A program made the position numbers and the translations under genes. DNA of 64,000 nucleotides from Rotaria sp. Silwood1 (lineage: Eukaryota; Rotifera; Eurotatoria; Philodinida; Philodinidae). A model generated the notes under the pieces. That model saw only the letters and a list, made by a program, of their open reading frames with translations. It was not told the DNA's origin and ran no database searches. The DNA lies in the NCBI GenBank assembly GCA_905250075.1, contig CAJNOP010000526.1, positions 1 to 64,000 on the forward strand, read 5' to 3'. Within the stretch, counting starts at the first letter, position 1. The number at the start of each line of letters is the position of its first letter. Shown piece after piece: positions 12,101 through 24,101 of this stretch.

Positions 12101-15100
12101 ATGTTATTGAATGCTGCGACTTATTACAAATTTTTCAATCGATTCTGTGTTTAGAAAGTCGACTTCTTTTATCTGAATGCATGCAAGAATTTTATATAGA
12201 TTTATATTCAATTACTTTCTTGTTCATTACTCTCTTTTTTTAAAATTAGATCATGGCCACAAGAAAAATAATGAAACATATTTTATCTTAGATTATTAGG
12301 AATGCACTAAATCTTCTGGTCTCGATCTCACTTATTCTTGATTGTGATGAGGAGAGAACAGTTCCTTTTCCGTTACTCAGTAAGGAATAATGAAAAGTTT
12401 GTCGCTGTTATTTTGTACTGAAGAAAAGCCTAATTTACGATACTAACGAAATTATGTAAAGCTTGCTTAGACCGTGGGAAAATAGTCTTTCTTCCCGAAT
12501 AACTTTGTCTATGATCAATCTTTATAAAAAACTGTTTTTTACCTAAGCTAGGTCTTCTTGAACCAAAAACTCAATCTCGCAAGCTTTTCGTTATCTGTTG
12601 CTTGGAAAGATAACAATAATTGACTATCTCCCTACTGACAGGGAAGTATCCAAGCTTTGGAGCTTATGACAATATCCACTCTATTCATTGAGATCTATTT
12701 TCCTCGAAATGTCTTAGAAGTTTTTGAGTATTCATTCTACAGAAATTTCGGAAAGAATGAATTCCTTGAAAACTAATACTGATACAACGAATGAATAAGA
12801 CCGACACGCTTAATCTCAGTACATTTCTATAGATCATAATAAACGTAGAGATTTTACAATCATTCAATAATGAATAGATAGACATTGAACTCTGCTCCAA
12901 CTGAATATTCGGAAAGAACGGTTCAGTTTGAAAACTATCCAACCAAGTCGGACAATGGTGGGTATTTGTCTAAGCATTTCTTCGGTATATGGACAATCTT
13001 GAAAGCACCCTAAGAGTCAGTATGTTTGGATTTAAGTACTTTCGGACCATGTATTTGGTTTTGTATGTTGGTCTTTGTCACCGTCTTATACTACTAGTCT
13101 TGTTCTTATTTGAATTTTTGCAAGAATACTAACGAATATAACATCCTCTTTGGTATAATTTTTCTTGTATAGGTATCATCGTCGATTTATTGAAGTAGCA
13201 CGAGAATTATACATATCAAATTTAAATGATACAGATCGAAAAATAGTTTTTCAGAATGCTGTTGATTTGTTTAAAGAAACATGGAAAGGAAAAAATAAAC
13301 CATTTAAAATTGATGATCCTAAATTAGTTAATAAATATAAATTAGATGAATCAGCTGGTGAAATTCAAGCAAACCGTTTTACAACATCACAACCTGTTGA
13401 ATTTATTGATGTTGATGGCCGAATACAATATAATAAACGAAAATTAAACGAATTACCTCAATTTTTAAGTAAATTACCACCTGATATAGCAGTTCCAATT
13501 GCAGCTGAAGAAATCCTTTTTAATTATTCATTTATGCGTATGTTTTTTGTATGTTCATAATTAGAAAAGTTAAGTAAAATATGATTTTTCTTTTTAGATG
13601 CTAAATTTAGTTGTTCATCATTTCTTGATATTCAAAATGATATTGATCAATTTGGAAGTACATCATCTGAAATATCATCCGATGAAGTTCGAATGGCTCA
13701 AAAAGAACTTTCAATTCTTCAAATGGCTTATTTCTTATTTGGTCTTTTACTTAATGAATATCCAGATAATTATGCATTTGAATTAACATCACGTTTAGTA
13801 ATATTATATGGTTTAAAAACTAATATAACTAATTTATTAAAACAATGTGATGAACAAAGTCCACGTCATTGTGCACTTATTGTACCATATTGCCAAATAC
13901 AACCACCAGGAAATGGTTTACTCTTTTCAATGAATAAACATACAATGCCTGTCGTTGATTTAGATTTCACAAATAATCAAATGGCAGTTATATCATTATC
14001 AAATAAAATAATTGTTTTTAATATGGGCACATTTAATACAGCAGTAGACATTAAATTACCTAAATTAAATGAACCTTATTTAAATTCGACAACATTACCA
14101 AAAATGATTATTCGTCATACAAAGGAAAATAATACTGATAATGATTCCGATGATTCTGATAATTCTTCGGATTCAGACAATGATGAAGAAAAATTTAAAC
14201 AATATGTTTTTTTTGTTAATTCATTTCATCATGTTTACCTTCTATCAAGTCATGGTGATATTAAATTTCATCGAACATCAATAAAAGGATATTCAACTGT
14301 TGAAATAATTAATAATAAACGTGGTTTATGTATACTTGTTGAACAAAATTCTAATACTGTTGAATGTTGGAGTTTAGGAGAAAATAAATTATTTTCTAAA
14401 ATTGATTTATCATTAACATCATCAATTAAAACAGTTTTACATTCTAAATTAAGTTCATCATTAATTAGTATTGTTCTTTATGATGGAACTATTCTATTTT
14501 ATACTCTCAATGATTCAACATTCATTCATCGTGCTACAATTAATGGTGGTCAACATTTAGATTTAGTTATTGTTGATAAAGATAAATTAATATGTACATT
14601 TGATTCAACAATTTCTATTGATTTTTCTCATATTGATTTAAATTCAATAATTGAAACTGAAAAAGTTTTATCTGATAAAGAAATAATTAAAACATTAATT
14701 GCTTTTAATCCACCTATAAGTCCTAAACCAATTGAACGAATTGTACTACCTGATGGCAAAGAAAATTTATCAGATAATTCAATGAATATCTATTTTATGG
14801 TTTTAACAAAAGAGTGTTTATGTATTGTGCATACTTGTATGGAACAAGATATATCATATGTACGTATTCCTGGTCAATATGATGTTGTTTCAGTACAAGC
14901 CCAACATCCACGTTTTATATATACTGCTCGAGGTGGTATTGTCAATATGTATAAATGGAAGTGTAGTGAAGGAGAAGATAACGAACATGGCGAATGTAAT
15001 TTTTATCATGAACATCAGTTATTTGTTTCTATCGATATTAGTTCATCATCAGTACTTACTATAAAACCATCCAGTGGTTCTGGTAAGAATAGATTTTAAC

Positions 15101-15313
15101 ATAAAAAACAAACAAAATTATCGTTTTTATTATTTTTTAATAGCAAGTAGTTTTCTATGTTCAATGCAAAATGGAGCTATTAATGCATATTATGGTTATA
15201 AAGCACGAGAAGCTTTTAAAAAAATACCGCCTTTACCACGTACAACAGAATTAATCGGTACAATTCAATTGTCTGGAACAAAAGCAGTCACATTGGATTC
15301 ATCGAACAAGTAA
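9127..15313 (+). CDS. NACHT-domain STAND protein with WD40-like C-terminal half (NWD-like), 12 exons
   Basis: The coding exons are 9127-9229, 9286-9374, 9428-9544, 9595-9807, 9860-10001, 10047-10507, 10558-10659, 10714-10766, 10826-11659, 13173-13537, 13598-15082 and 15144-15313. All splice sites are GT..AG and the joined frame is 1377 residues. The N-terminus ([17 protein letters not shown]) is a DUF4062-like module. The P-loop GESGCGKTS lies at about residue 394 and Walker [10 protein letters not shown] at about 480. A winged-helix/arm region follows (WYHRRF at the exon 9/10 join). The last ~500 residues are beta-rich with an acidic Asp/Ser insert, consistent with degenerate WD40 blades. 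Such proteins are ATP-driven oligomerising sensors in innate immunity or signalling. The stop TAA lies inside a perfect splice donor (AA|GTAAGT), so the gene may continue or may be truncated. An AATAAA at 15363 favours termination here. The length is slightly below animal NWD proteins. Confidence 0.8.
11660..13172 (+). other. Long intron of the NACHT gene (1513 bp)
   Basis: All other introns in this gene are 45-61 bp, so this one is about 25 times longer. It begins GTATGG and ends TTGTATAG, and the joined codons read WYHRRF without a gap. No gene or clear repeat is visible inside. An old insertion that has decayed is likely (inference). Confidence 0.7.
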
Positions 15314-15933
15314 GTCTAAGTGAATCCAATCGAAAAGATCTAAGCAAACTACTTACGTCTAGAATAAAAATATCAGCAAACATAAAAATATTGTTTAATT
15401 CCTTCTTTTTGATATTGTTTTAAAAAGGATAATCGAAGACAAATCTAACTACACGGAAGTTATTCTTAACTTCTGACTAACGAGTAAAATCCTTCAACTC
15501 ATAAATCATTTTTGAGTCTAGATTTAAGTCCTGCAAGACAAACGTTTTCCGATTCCGAATATTCCGTGAAATGGAACAAAAGAGATTTTTTGGGATTCAA
15601 GACTATGTGCATTATATAGACCCAAATCACCTATGAATACCCTGCAAACAGTTTAGGTCATTAGCTCTCTCTTAATAAACTACTCTGGTTAAGGTCTGTC
15701 TTTATGTAAAGTTTCAAGTCGAAATGCGAAAATCAGTTTTCTGGTGATCCCTAAGGAGTGCCACAGCATTCATTTACAAACTATCGTAAATTTTCAGTAT
15801 CCATACATCAATAAGTTATGAATCCAACTCGTTTCAAGATATTCAAAACTGATCTGAGCCTATATGATGCACATAGTTTCTACTCAAAAGTAGACATGGA
15901 CCAATCCCAAACCGTTTGAACTCGATACTATTA
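15314..15933. other. 3' flank of the NACHT gene
   Basis: Contains AATAAA at 15363. No coding potential and no repeat that I can define. Confidence 0.5.
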
Positions 15934-16205
15934 AAGCTCGACTCGAAGTTTAGACTCGAGCTCGAACTCGAGCTCGACTTGAACTCGAACCTCAAAACTC
16001 GAACTCGACTCGAACTCGAACATATGAACTCGAACTCGACTTGAACTCGAACATATGAACTCGAACTCGACTCGAACTCGAACCTCAAAACTCGAACTCG
16101 ACTTGAACTCGAACCTCAAAACTCGAACTCGACTCGAACTCGAACCTCAAAACTCGAACTCGACTCGAACTCGAGTTTAGAAGTTCGAGTTCGAGTCGAG
16201 TTCGA
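15934..16205. repeat. Minisatellite of AACTCGAACTCGACTCG units
   Basis: Nested 6 bp (CTCGAA) and roughly 30 bp periodicities run from about 15934. The larger unit alternates ACTCGAACTCGACTTGAAC with CCTCAAA or ATATGAA spacers. The last 45 bases (GAGTTTAGAAGTTCGAGTTC) are in the opposite orientation, so the array can fold back on itself. Apparent Ser/Arg/Glu-rich open frames on the minus strand are repeat artefacts. Confidence 0.9.
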
Positions 16206-16339
16206 GCTCACTAATTCATCCAAATCCGAATACTGTTGAGCAATAAGATTGCAGGAAAGTTTATCTCTCTCATTGTTGGCACAAAACTAATTCTCATTGC
16301 TGAGACCATAAGTAGAGGAAACACTAATTCCTGGTCAGT

Positions 16340-18005
16340 TTGTCTGCACTCTGGTTGAGGTTACCTATAGTAACTATCTGAAGGCTTTCCTAGGATACCA
16401 AAGGTACTATTTTGGGGTCTATCTGTGGTTACCAAAGGTAACTATCTAAGATCGATGCCAGAGTACAGAAAGTACTATTTTTGGACCAATTGTGGGATAT
16501 CAAAAGCAATATTCTGAGAACTAGTTGAGGTGCCTGAGATAGCTATTTGAAGTCTATCTGGGAGTATGAAAGGTAATATCTTGGGCCTATCTTAAGGTAT
16601 CCAGGTTAACTACCTGAGGACTATGCCAGAGCATCAAAGGTCCTATTGTGGGACGCATCTAGGAGGAATAAAGGTACAATTCTCGGACTTATTCGACGAT
16701 ACTAAAAGCAGTATTCTGCGCGCTATCTCATAGTATTAAAGGTAATATTCTGAGGTTTATCTGAAGGTATTAAAGGTACAATTGCGGGATCTAACTTAAG
16801 TACTAAAATAATATTCTGAGGACTAGCGGAAGTACCTAAGGTGATATTCTGGGGTCTATCCTAGGGTACCAAAAATAATATTCTGAAATCTCACTGGGAG
16901 TATCTTAGGTAACTGTGTGAGGGCTACGTCAGGCTGTGAAAGCTACTAATATTCGGTGGCCTCTCTGGACGCACTAAAGATAATATTCTGAGACTTATGT
17001 GGGAACACCGAAGTTAACTGTTTGGGACTGATTAGACCAACAGAAGATAGCTCTGATAGCACTCGCCTGGAGTCTTGAATGTACGTCTGCCGAAGTACCC
17101 TATGATACCAAAACTTAGGTTTTGTGAAGATATCTAGAAGCACTATAGGTAACTCAAAGAACGCTAGTTGCTACTACAAAGACTGACTTTTCAGAACTAT
17201 CCTGTTTTAAATAAGTAACTGGCCGAAAAGCGTTTCATTGGTAACTCATGTACTCCGCTCGTTACTCGCAAGGTTAGATGTTTTATCTGGCGACTGGCCT
17301 AAAAGTTTTCTCTAACATGGCTCGATAGTCTTCTGAGAGTTTCTAGTGATGTTCCAGCACGCGATGAAAAGAGTTACTTTCAGTACACCCAGCTAAGCCC
17401 TACTTTCCTACCTCTGCTACCTAGAGAGATGCCCCAGAAAGTTATGATTGATACCATCAGATAGGCCCAAGAATAGTACCTTTGGTACGTTGAATAGCCC
17501 TCAAGTAGTTATCTTATGCGCTGTCGATTAGGTCCCAGAATATTGCTTTTGGTACTGCTAGATTGATCCGAGAATATGACTTTGCCTACTCCAAGAGAGG
17601 CTCCGAATATGCCTATGGTACGATGACGTGGCTCTCAGATAGTTACCCCACGTGACCTCAGATACGACCCCAACATATTGCCGTTGATACTTTCAAATAA
17701 GTCCTACCATAGTGCCTTTGGTACCCATCTTCTCTCGAGAGGCGGCAGAATATTACCTTTCGTACTTCTAGATAGCATTCAAATAGTTGTCTCAGGCACC
17801 CCCAACTAGTTCTCAGAATATTGCTTTTGACACCTCACAATTTGTCTCAAATAGTACTTTTGGTACTCTGGCATCGATCTCAGATACTTACCTTTGGTAA
17901 CCACAGATAAGCTCCAAAAAGTACCTTTGGTACCCTAGGATAGCCTTCAGAGAGTTACCATAGGTAACCTCAGATAGTTACCTTTGCGGCCTCCAGATAG
18001 ATCTC
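16340..18005. repeat. Inverted array of about 34 bp degenerate units
   Basis: From about 16340 to 17160 a unit close to CTATCTGAGGTACCAAAGG followed by TAATATTCTGAGG recurs about every 34 bases. From about 17440 to 18005 the same unit recurs in the reverse orientation (AGAATATTACCTTTGGTACC then CAGATAG). Units are strongly diverged. The two halves flank a central ~280 bp with weaker similarity. Nothing coding is seen in it. Confidence 0.8.
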
Positions 18006-18436
18006 AGATAGTTACTGTTACAACTAGAGATGTTATATTCTGCTTACTACTTAATACTCAGTGGAATATGACAGCTCTGGTCGGGTGTGTCTGAGCCAAT
18101 GAAGGCCAGATCCAAATTCTCCACACCGAATTACTCTCAAGAAACTGTTTTCCTAAAAACTCGATTTTTATTGGTTTTTACTCTCCCTGCACTCCCACCC
18201 CCTCCCACTATGGGTTGTCTGGACGGATGGAGCTCACGAGGGAACATTCCCAACTGTCACATCGCTTTTGAGTCGAGCGTATGGACATTATGTAGGCCCT
18301 AATGACCTATGAATGTCCTGAAAAAAGCTCGTGCTGCTAGCTTCTTACTCCTGAGATACAGCATTTTTACTGTATGTTTAGGGAAAAGCCGTGGTCCCCT
18401 CAGGAACATCAGGAAAAGTGACTTTTGAGTTTCCAC
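18006..18436. other. Non-coding spacer
   Basis: Moderately GC-richer than its surroundings. A short open frame at 18087-18302 has no recognisable features and is not called. Confidence 0.45.
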
Positions 18437-18654
18437 CTGAAACTTTGCATGTAGACAGGTCTCAATGAGAATAGTTTATTGTGAAGGTTTCAGATTTTTT
18501 GGTTGCTCCTAGTCTGAGATAAGAACATCGGATCTGCTGGTGTATATGAACAATTTTACGATAGCTATATCTTAGGATAAGAACAGCGAAAAGAGCTGAA
18601 ACTTTCACAATAAAGTATTCTCATTGAGGCCTATATCTATGCAAAGTTTCAAGA
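18437..18654. repeat. Fold-back element ending at the assembly gap
   Basis: The sequence near 18437-18508 (CTGAAACTTTGCATG, then CAATGAGAATAGTTTATTG) is matched in reverse complement by 18596-18653. The right arm runs into the Ns, so the full element is not visible. The palindrome may be why the assembly broke here. Confidence 0.75.
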
Positions 18655-18754
18655 NNNNNNNNNNNNNNNNNNNNNNNNNNNNNNNNNNNNNNNNNNNNNN
18701 NNNNNNNNNNNNNNNNNNNNNNNNNNNNNNNNNNNNNNNNNNNNNNNNNNNNNN
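18655..18754. other. Assembly gap (100 N)
   Basis: Exactly 100 Ns, the usual arbitrary scaffold gap length. Its true size is unknown. Confidence 0.99.
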
Positions 18755-19405
18755 CAACTTGAATCAATTACAATCGAACATTTTACTTGGCAATATTATC
18801 CAGCAGATTTGTATAAAGAAGTTTGGTCACTTATCTTTAATTCTATCAATGGTAATCGTCTTCGTTATTTACATTTACCATATCATATACGATATTGGAA
18901 AGGAGAAAAATGTTCATATGATTTCTCTGCTTTAAAATATGCCATTCTTCAATATCTATCAGTTAGTGAAATGTTGACATTTATGACTTATTGTCCGAAT
19001 CTTCGTCGATTCAAAGCTTGTCTTGATGCTCCACATGAAGATCTTTTTCGACATACAATTATTCTTCTCAAACTCAATCATCTTACTTTGAATCTTCAAG
19101 ATAAATGGACATTTGAAGAAATTCAACAACTTTTAACCATATGTCCCTATTTAAAACATTTGATTCTTAAATTAGAAGCTCAAGGAAAAACAAAAATTAT
19201 GTTTGAACCAATAATATGGCAAACACTATTTGAAAATAAATTACCGTATATGATCTTTCTACGACTTCAATTAAACTGTATTATTGGATATCGAGACAAC
19301 AAACACTATAATTATCAAGAAATATTTTATCATACCAAATATTGGCTTCAACGACAACCTCATTTTCAAGTAACAGTCAACGAAATTCAGCAAGAAGTTT
19401 ACTGA
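18755..19405 (+). CDS. F-box/LRR-like protein, C-terminal 216 residues only
   Basis: The frame is open from the first base after the gap to TGA at 19403-19405. The protein has irregular leucine-rich segments, such as CPNLRRFKACLDAP and CPYLKHLILKL, which resemble the LRR-like C-terminal half of the F-box families abundant in bdelloid genomes. The F-box itself would lie in or before the gap, so the start cannot be placed. If intact it would be a substrate-recognition subunit of an SCF ubiquitin ligase. It lies on the opposite strand to the F-box gene at 35.8-37.5 kb and differs clearly from it in sequence. Family assignment is by pattern only. Confidence 0.6.
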   Translation, partial: QLESITIEHFTWQYYPADLYKEVWSLIFNSINGNRLRYLHLPYHIRYWKGEKCSYDFSALKYAILQYLSVSEMLTFMTYCPNLRRFKACLDAPHEDLFRHTIILLKLNHLTLNLQDKWTFEEIQQLLTICPYLKHLILKLEAQGKTKIMFEPIIWQTLFENKLPYMIFLRLQLNCIIGYRDNKHYNYQEIFYHTKYWLQRQPHFQVTVNEIQQEVY

Positions 19406-21693
19406 CATCTTCTTATGTAACCATTCTTTTCCACAAATATCTTTCAAATGTTGACTGTTCTTAAGACTAATGTAGCAACCGACATCATTTATAATCATAT
19501 GAGACTTCTATATATAATTCAAGCTTTTATTTATTTATCCAAAAAAAGTTCACATATAATAATTGTTCGTCGAAGTAAACGAAATCGATGATAGTCGTTG
19601 AAATAAAGAAAAGGATTTTTTTTTAAATCAAAGCTCAATTTTCTTTGATTTTCATTAGATAATTCTAATCTATAGAAAAAGAAAATATCATCAGTGTCTT
19701 TACTGATTGCAAACCAGAACATACAATATAAAACACTGAAATAATAGTTTTTTTTCTCACTCGATCAAACCTTATACGAATATGATGTTCCAGTCACATC
19801 TGATGTATTTTTAGAGCTTTAGTAAAGACATTAGGTATTTTTCTTCTTAAAAATGATAATGGTCATCCTTAACAAGAAAAAAGTGAGTAGAAAATCACAA
19901 TTCATTCAAATAAAAGTGAGATTTAAAAGTAATAGTCTAAAACATTCTCTGATAAAAATTCCAATTTTTCGTCCTTGGTGAAAATGTTGATGAGAAATGG
20001 TCCATCGAAAAAGGCTGTGAGTATTACTCTTTTCTTAGATCAATGGCATATGCACAGTCATAGTCACATCTTAAATCCATGATCTATGTAAACAGTCAAA
20101 ATATATGCTTAAGTGTTTTTGGTGTGCAATATCATCTATGTTAGAGTAACATAGTATTTTGAAAAATCACAACTGAGGATGAAGGACATTTTCTAACAAA
20201 GGATTGTTTCTCATGGACATTTTTTCAAGGACGAATTGTCAAGGAGATTTTAGGCTTGATTGGATTTAAACGAATGACGTTGTTACTCCAGAGAACATAC
20301 TTTGAACGAATTCAATTTATAGAATACGTGTACGAAATAAAATATTTCTTTGACTTTTCGTATTTTTATTTTAAGATATGTATTTGATGAGGAAGCAAGA
20401 AGAGAACGTCATCAATTATGAATGAAAAAAATTCACTGCTGCTATGTCAGACTTCAATTGAGTAGAATCTATTTTTTTCTTAGTTCAACTTTGATACACT
20501 GATAGATAGATATTTATTATCAACGTTGGCTTTATGTTTATACATTCACTCAAATATTTCGATTAGGAAATTTATTTTTGCGTTTGATGAAAGTTTTAAG
20601 TTTGTTGATGTCCATTATTCTTATATATGATTACTTGTTCAGAGAGTTTTTCATTGTTTTAAACATATTGATCATTTTTATTCACTAGCTTATATTATAT
20701 AAAGTGATCATTGAAATAATATTTAACAAGGAAATTTTATATTGATTGATTCTATGACGATCGTCTAACGACTTTTACAGCTGATTCATATATAGTGAAA
20801 TGACTTGTTTTGAGCATGAACCTGTTTATATTATTGAGAAAGACTTTGTGATAATCAAAATAAATAAAACCTGTAATTCACCAAGAAAATGTAAGAAAAA
20901 TATCTGATATAAATCTCAATCCATAGAAATAAAACTTTTTTTTTCATTCATTTTAATTTCTATGTTTAGATTTCATTCAACATCAAATCGTGCATTAGCT
21001 TTTTATCAAGTTTACAATATATTATTAATATTAGAACACACCATTAATTATCAGATAAAAGCATTTCTTTATATTCGCCAAAGCAAAACTGCTACTGAAG
21101 CGAAAAGTCATGAAAAAAAAGACGAATGCGAATCGATGAAATTTTTTAAATGTATTTTTTATATCACGAGTGAAAAAGAAGATATATCATATGTCATTAT
21201 TGTATAAATTAAATTAATAACAACAGGCATTGTTTTATTAAGACAATAGAAAGAAGCAAAGCTTTTGACGTCAATAAGACATCATCATCCGTGCTTATGA
21301 TCAAAGATATACACAATTTTCTGAAACTTTTAGAGTACAATCGTCAACTATGGTGAAGCACATTCTAGAAATTTCAAATGGATCCATGAAACTATTGCTA
21401 ATTTTTGAAATACACAATGGTGTTGTACGATGTCTGTATATATGCATGTCTTCAGTATAAATGATCACTCTCATCAGTACCTTAATAAAATTTGCTAAAA
21501 TTTATGTCAAAAGTAGCTTTGGTCCAAAGCTACAAAATGAGGGATAGAACGACTCAAAAGACTTCTATTCTTGTTTTATGAGGTTTAAATGGATTGCAAC
21601 GGCCAACTATTGTAGCTTACTTGTAGCTTGAAGCACTTGGGCGCTAAGGCTACGGTTGATCTACATTTTGTGTGAACTATACGCATCCAATTT

Positions 21694-21745
21694 TGGGTGT
21701 GGATGTGAGTGTGGATATTCTTTTCTTACACACCCACATCCACAG
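21694..21745. repeat. TGTGGG-like hairpin
   Basis: GGGTGTGGATGTGAGTGTGG is followed 12 bases later by ACACACCCACATCCACA. The G-rich and C-rich arms can pair. Confidence 0.75.
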
Positions 21746-22580
21746 GCTCTTTCATTATGCGCTTTGTAAGAGGACAAATAAAGTGGTTAGACATCGAGGA
21801 ATCGCTAGCCATTCATGAAAATAAATTGTTAGAGCTGGCCGGGTGTGTTGCGAAATGTCGAATTATAAAACAGATCACGATATTGTAATATTTTTATTTG
21901 GAATTAATATCTAAAATAATTACTAAATGACAGAAAATATATTTGTTATGTTTGAACACAAATACTGTTTTCAAGATCCAATATTCATTATATTAAATTA
22001 AGAGTAAAGGTGAAGTGGAAAATGAAAATGACATTAAACGCAAAATTGAAAATATAAAGGAAAAGTAATAAACGTTAGGTGGGTATGCCATTTTTCTCTT
22101 CTATGAAAAAGAGCGCTTTGAAACGATGAAGAATTACTACTACACTACATGAAATCTTCTATCGTTGGAAAATTCTAGTTCGAAAGAAAGAAAATCGAGT
22201 GAGTCAAGTGATTTATTCTTATCTAGTATTATTAATAGAAGATGGTGAATAGCTGCCTCTCTTTTGCTATTAAATTGGCTTCCACAGATTACTCATCATG
22301 CTTTATATCTTTAATTTTTCTTTGTGCCTACCAACTTTTTTATCTATCGACGTAAAATATCATTCTCTTTTCATGTACAACCTTCTAAGTGGTTTGTTGT
22401 TTGTTAAGTGAAACATATCACTTTTTTTCTTTACGTTATAGAAGAGGAAGATTTGACCAAAATCACTGAATATTTTTCCATCTATAATTTCATATCTTAC
22501 CAAGTGCACTATCACATTCACGTTCGATCAATGCTATGATGAATCATTTTCTATATTCAAAAGAAAGTGGTGTATAGCAG

Positions 22581-22699
22581 ATGGAGTATGTGTGGATGGA
22601 TGTGAGTCTGGATCTATGTATAAACAAAATACACTCACAACCACAACATCCCACCTACCTACATTCGCACCCATACCCACACCCACACATCCACACCGT
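22581..22699. repeat. TGTGGG-like hairpin, long C-rich arm
   Basis: A TG-rich arm (TGTGTGGATGGATGTGAG) is followed by a ~70-base C-rich arm ending ACCCACACCCACACATCC. Confidence 0.75.
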
Positions 22700-23381
22700 G
22701 TTGGACTAGAAAATGAATTTTAGTTAGGTTTATATTTAAGAACGACTGCGAAGAGAGTAATATTAAAGAAGTGATCTAAAAATATTTCACGATGTTTAGC
22801 TGCAGCAACCGTATCCACATTGCATGATAGCGCCATCTATTTTTTACTTGCCTCTTTTTTTTTAAGAAAAACTGAGAAGATAGTTCGATAGAGAATGGTT
22901 TTCTCTATCTGTTAATATCAAAACTATCTCTAGTCCCACCAGAAAACCAAAGTACCAATCATAGAGTATTTGCTATTGCTTCACTTATTTACTCTGTTTC
23001 TTCGACTGAGCGTCCGTACTATATTATTCTTATCGGTGAGGATAAAAAATATGAAAGAAGGCATTCATTCATTTTATTGGGTATTTTGTGAATCGAGTGA
23101 CAAACTGAAAACTCGACAAATACTCTTCATTCAGCAAGCTATTGTACTAAAAACAGGGTGAGTGAGATTAACGGGATACATTTGTATGTTCTTCGTGGAT
23201 TTTTCTTTCCGGTGTTTACAAGGATTCACTAGATGCAGACTTTGATTCTCTTTTGTATGATGTTATCATGATTCTTGATCTATGGTCTGCTGTAAAGAAT
23301 TAATATCCTATCGAGTCAAACAAGGGCTCATTTTAACACGTTTTAACGCGTTAAAATGTGCACTTTTTACTCTGAAGGAAC

Positions 23382-23465
23382 GGTGTGGGTGTGGGTGAGT
23401 GTGAGTGTGAAAAACAAGAAAAACGACACTCACACTCACACTCACACCCACATCTATATCCACAT
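23382..23465. repeat. TGTGGG-like hairpin
   Basis: GGTGTGGGTGTGGGTGAGTG is followed by a 25-base loop and ACTCACACTCACACCCACAT. The left arm contains two exact TGTGGG units. Confidence 0.85.
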
Positions 23466-23672
23466 GCACACCCGTAAGACTTGTGAGACGCAGAAAATTC
23501 AAAGTCTTGCGTAGCATTGCCATCCCAATACTAATTAACAATATTTTTTATTAGTTTTTTGTTCACCAAAGGTTTGCCATGAAACAATCAGAGCCGGGAT
23601 CGATATGCCTGATCCAACCGCTTCAAATGTTGTATGATACATCTTCCGATAAACCTTCAGAGGCTCAAGAAC

Positions 23673-23913
23673 TCAGCAGTGTCACATATCCAAGATTTTG
23701 AAGATGCTACCACGGCTCCCGCAGGAGATGCCGCATCTCGCGCGAGAGATGTGGGTGTGGGGGATGCGCATCTCTAAAGGAGATCTTACATCTCCAGTGG
23801 TGAATGATCACATCTCTCGAGTGTGGGTGTCGCGTCTCCCGCTGGAGACGCGGCATCTCCCACGGGAGATGTGGTGGCATCTCCAAAATCTTAGATATGT
23901 GACACTACTCGCT
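23673..23913. repeat. GC-rich fold-back element
   Basis: The arms beginning CAGTGTCACATATCCAAGAT (about 23675) and ending ATCTTAGATATGTGACACTA (about 23908) are reverse complements over about 60 bases. The inside is unusually GC-rich and built of GGAGATGC/GCATCTCC palindromes. A short open frame across it is a repeat artefact. Confidence 0.8.
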
Positions 23914-24077
23914 AAGAAACGCCTTACTCTGCTAAATAGGTTAAGTTGAAAGAAATGTTAATATGTCGTTGTGGACTCTTTTGAGCGAATTATATGATAT
24001 AAGTGCATGAATCGATGCTCTGGTCATAGGAAAAAAACAACATCTTGAATTTTATTTGTTGACTTACCAAACTATTC

Positions 24078-24096
24078 TTGTTTATTTAACAAATAG
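24078..24096 (+). promoter_or_regulatory. 3' splice-site-like sequence just before the GTPase start
   Basis: A T-rich run ending AACAAATAG lies 5 bases upstream of the ATG at 24102. It could be the acceptor of a 5' UTR intron or of a trans-spliced leader. Bdelloids are known to use spliced-leader trans-splicing. Confidence 0.4.
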
Positions 24097-24101
24097 CAAA
24101 C

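Larger units (their letters stand above)
19406..23672. other. Gene-poor intergenic region
   Basis: About 4.3 kb without a convincing gene. The open frame at 20962-21207 is short and AT-driven. A perfect short palindrome lies near 21508-21531 (GTAGCTTTGGTCCAAAGCTAC pattern). Three TGTGGG-like hairpins are listed separately. Confidence 0.5.

Noticed and set aside
15843-16119. Ser/Glu/Arg-rich open frames on the minus strand
   Set aside because: Translation of the CTCGAA minisatellite; no start context or neighbours support a gene.
20962-21207. 81-codon open frame with a charged C-terminus
   Set aside because: No domain, AT-driven composition, isolated; not enough to call a gene.
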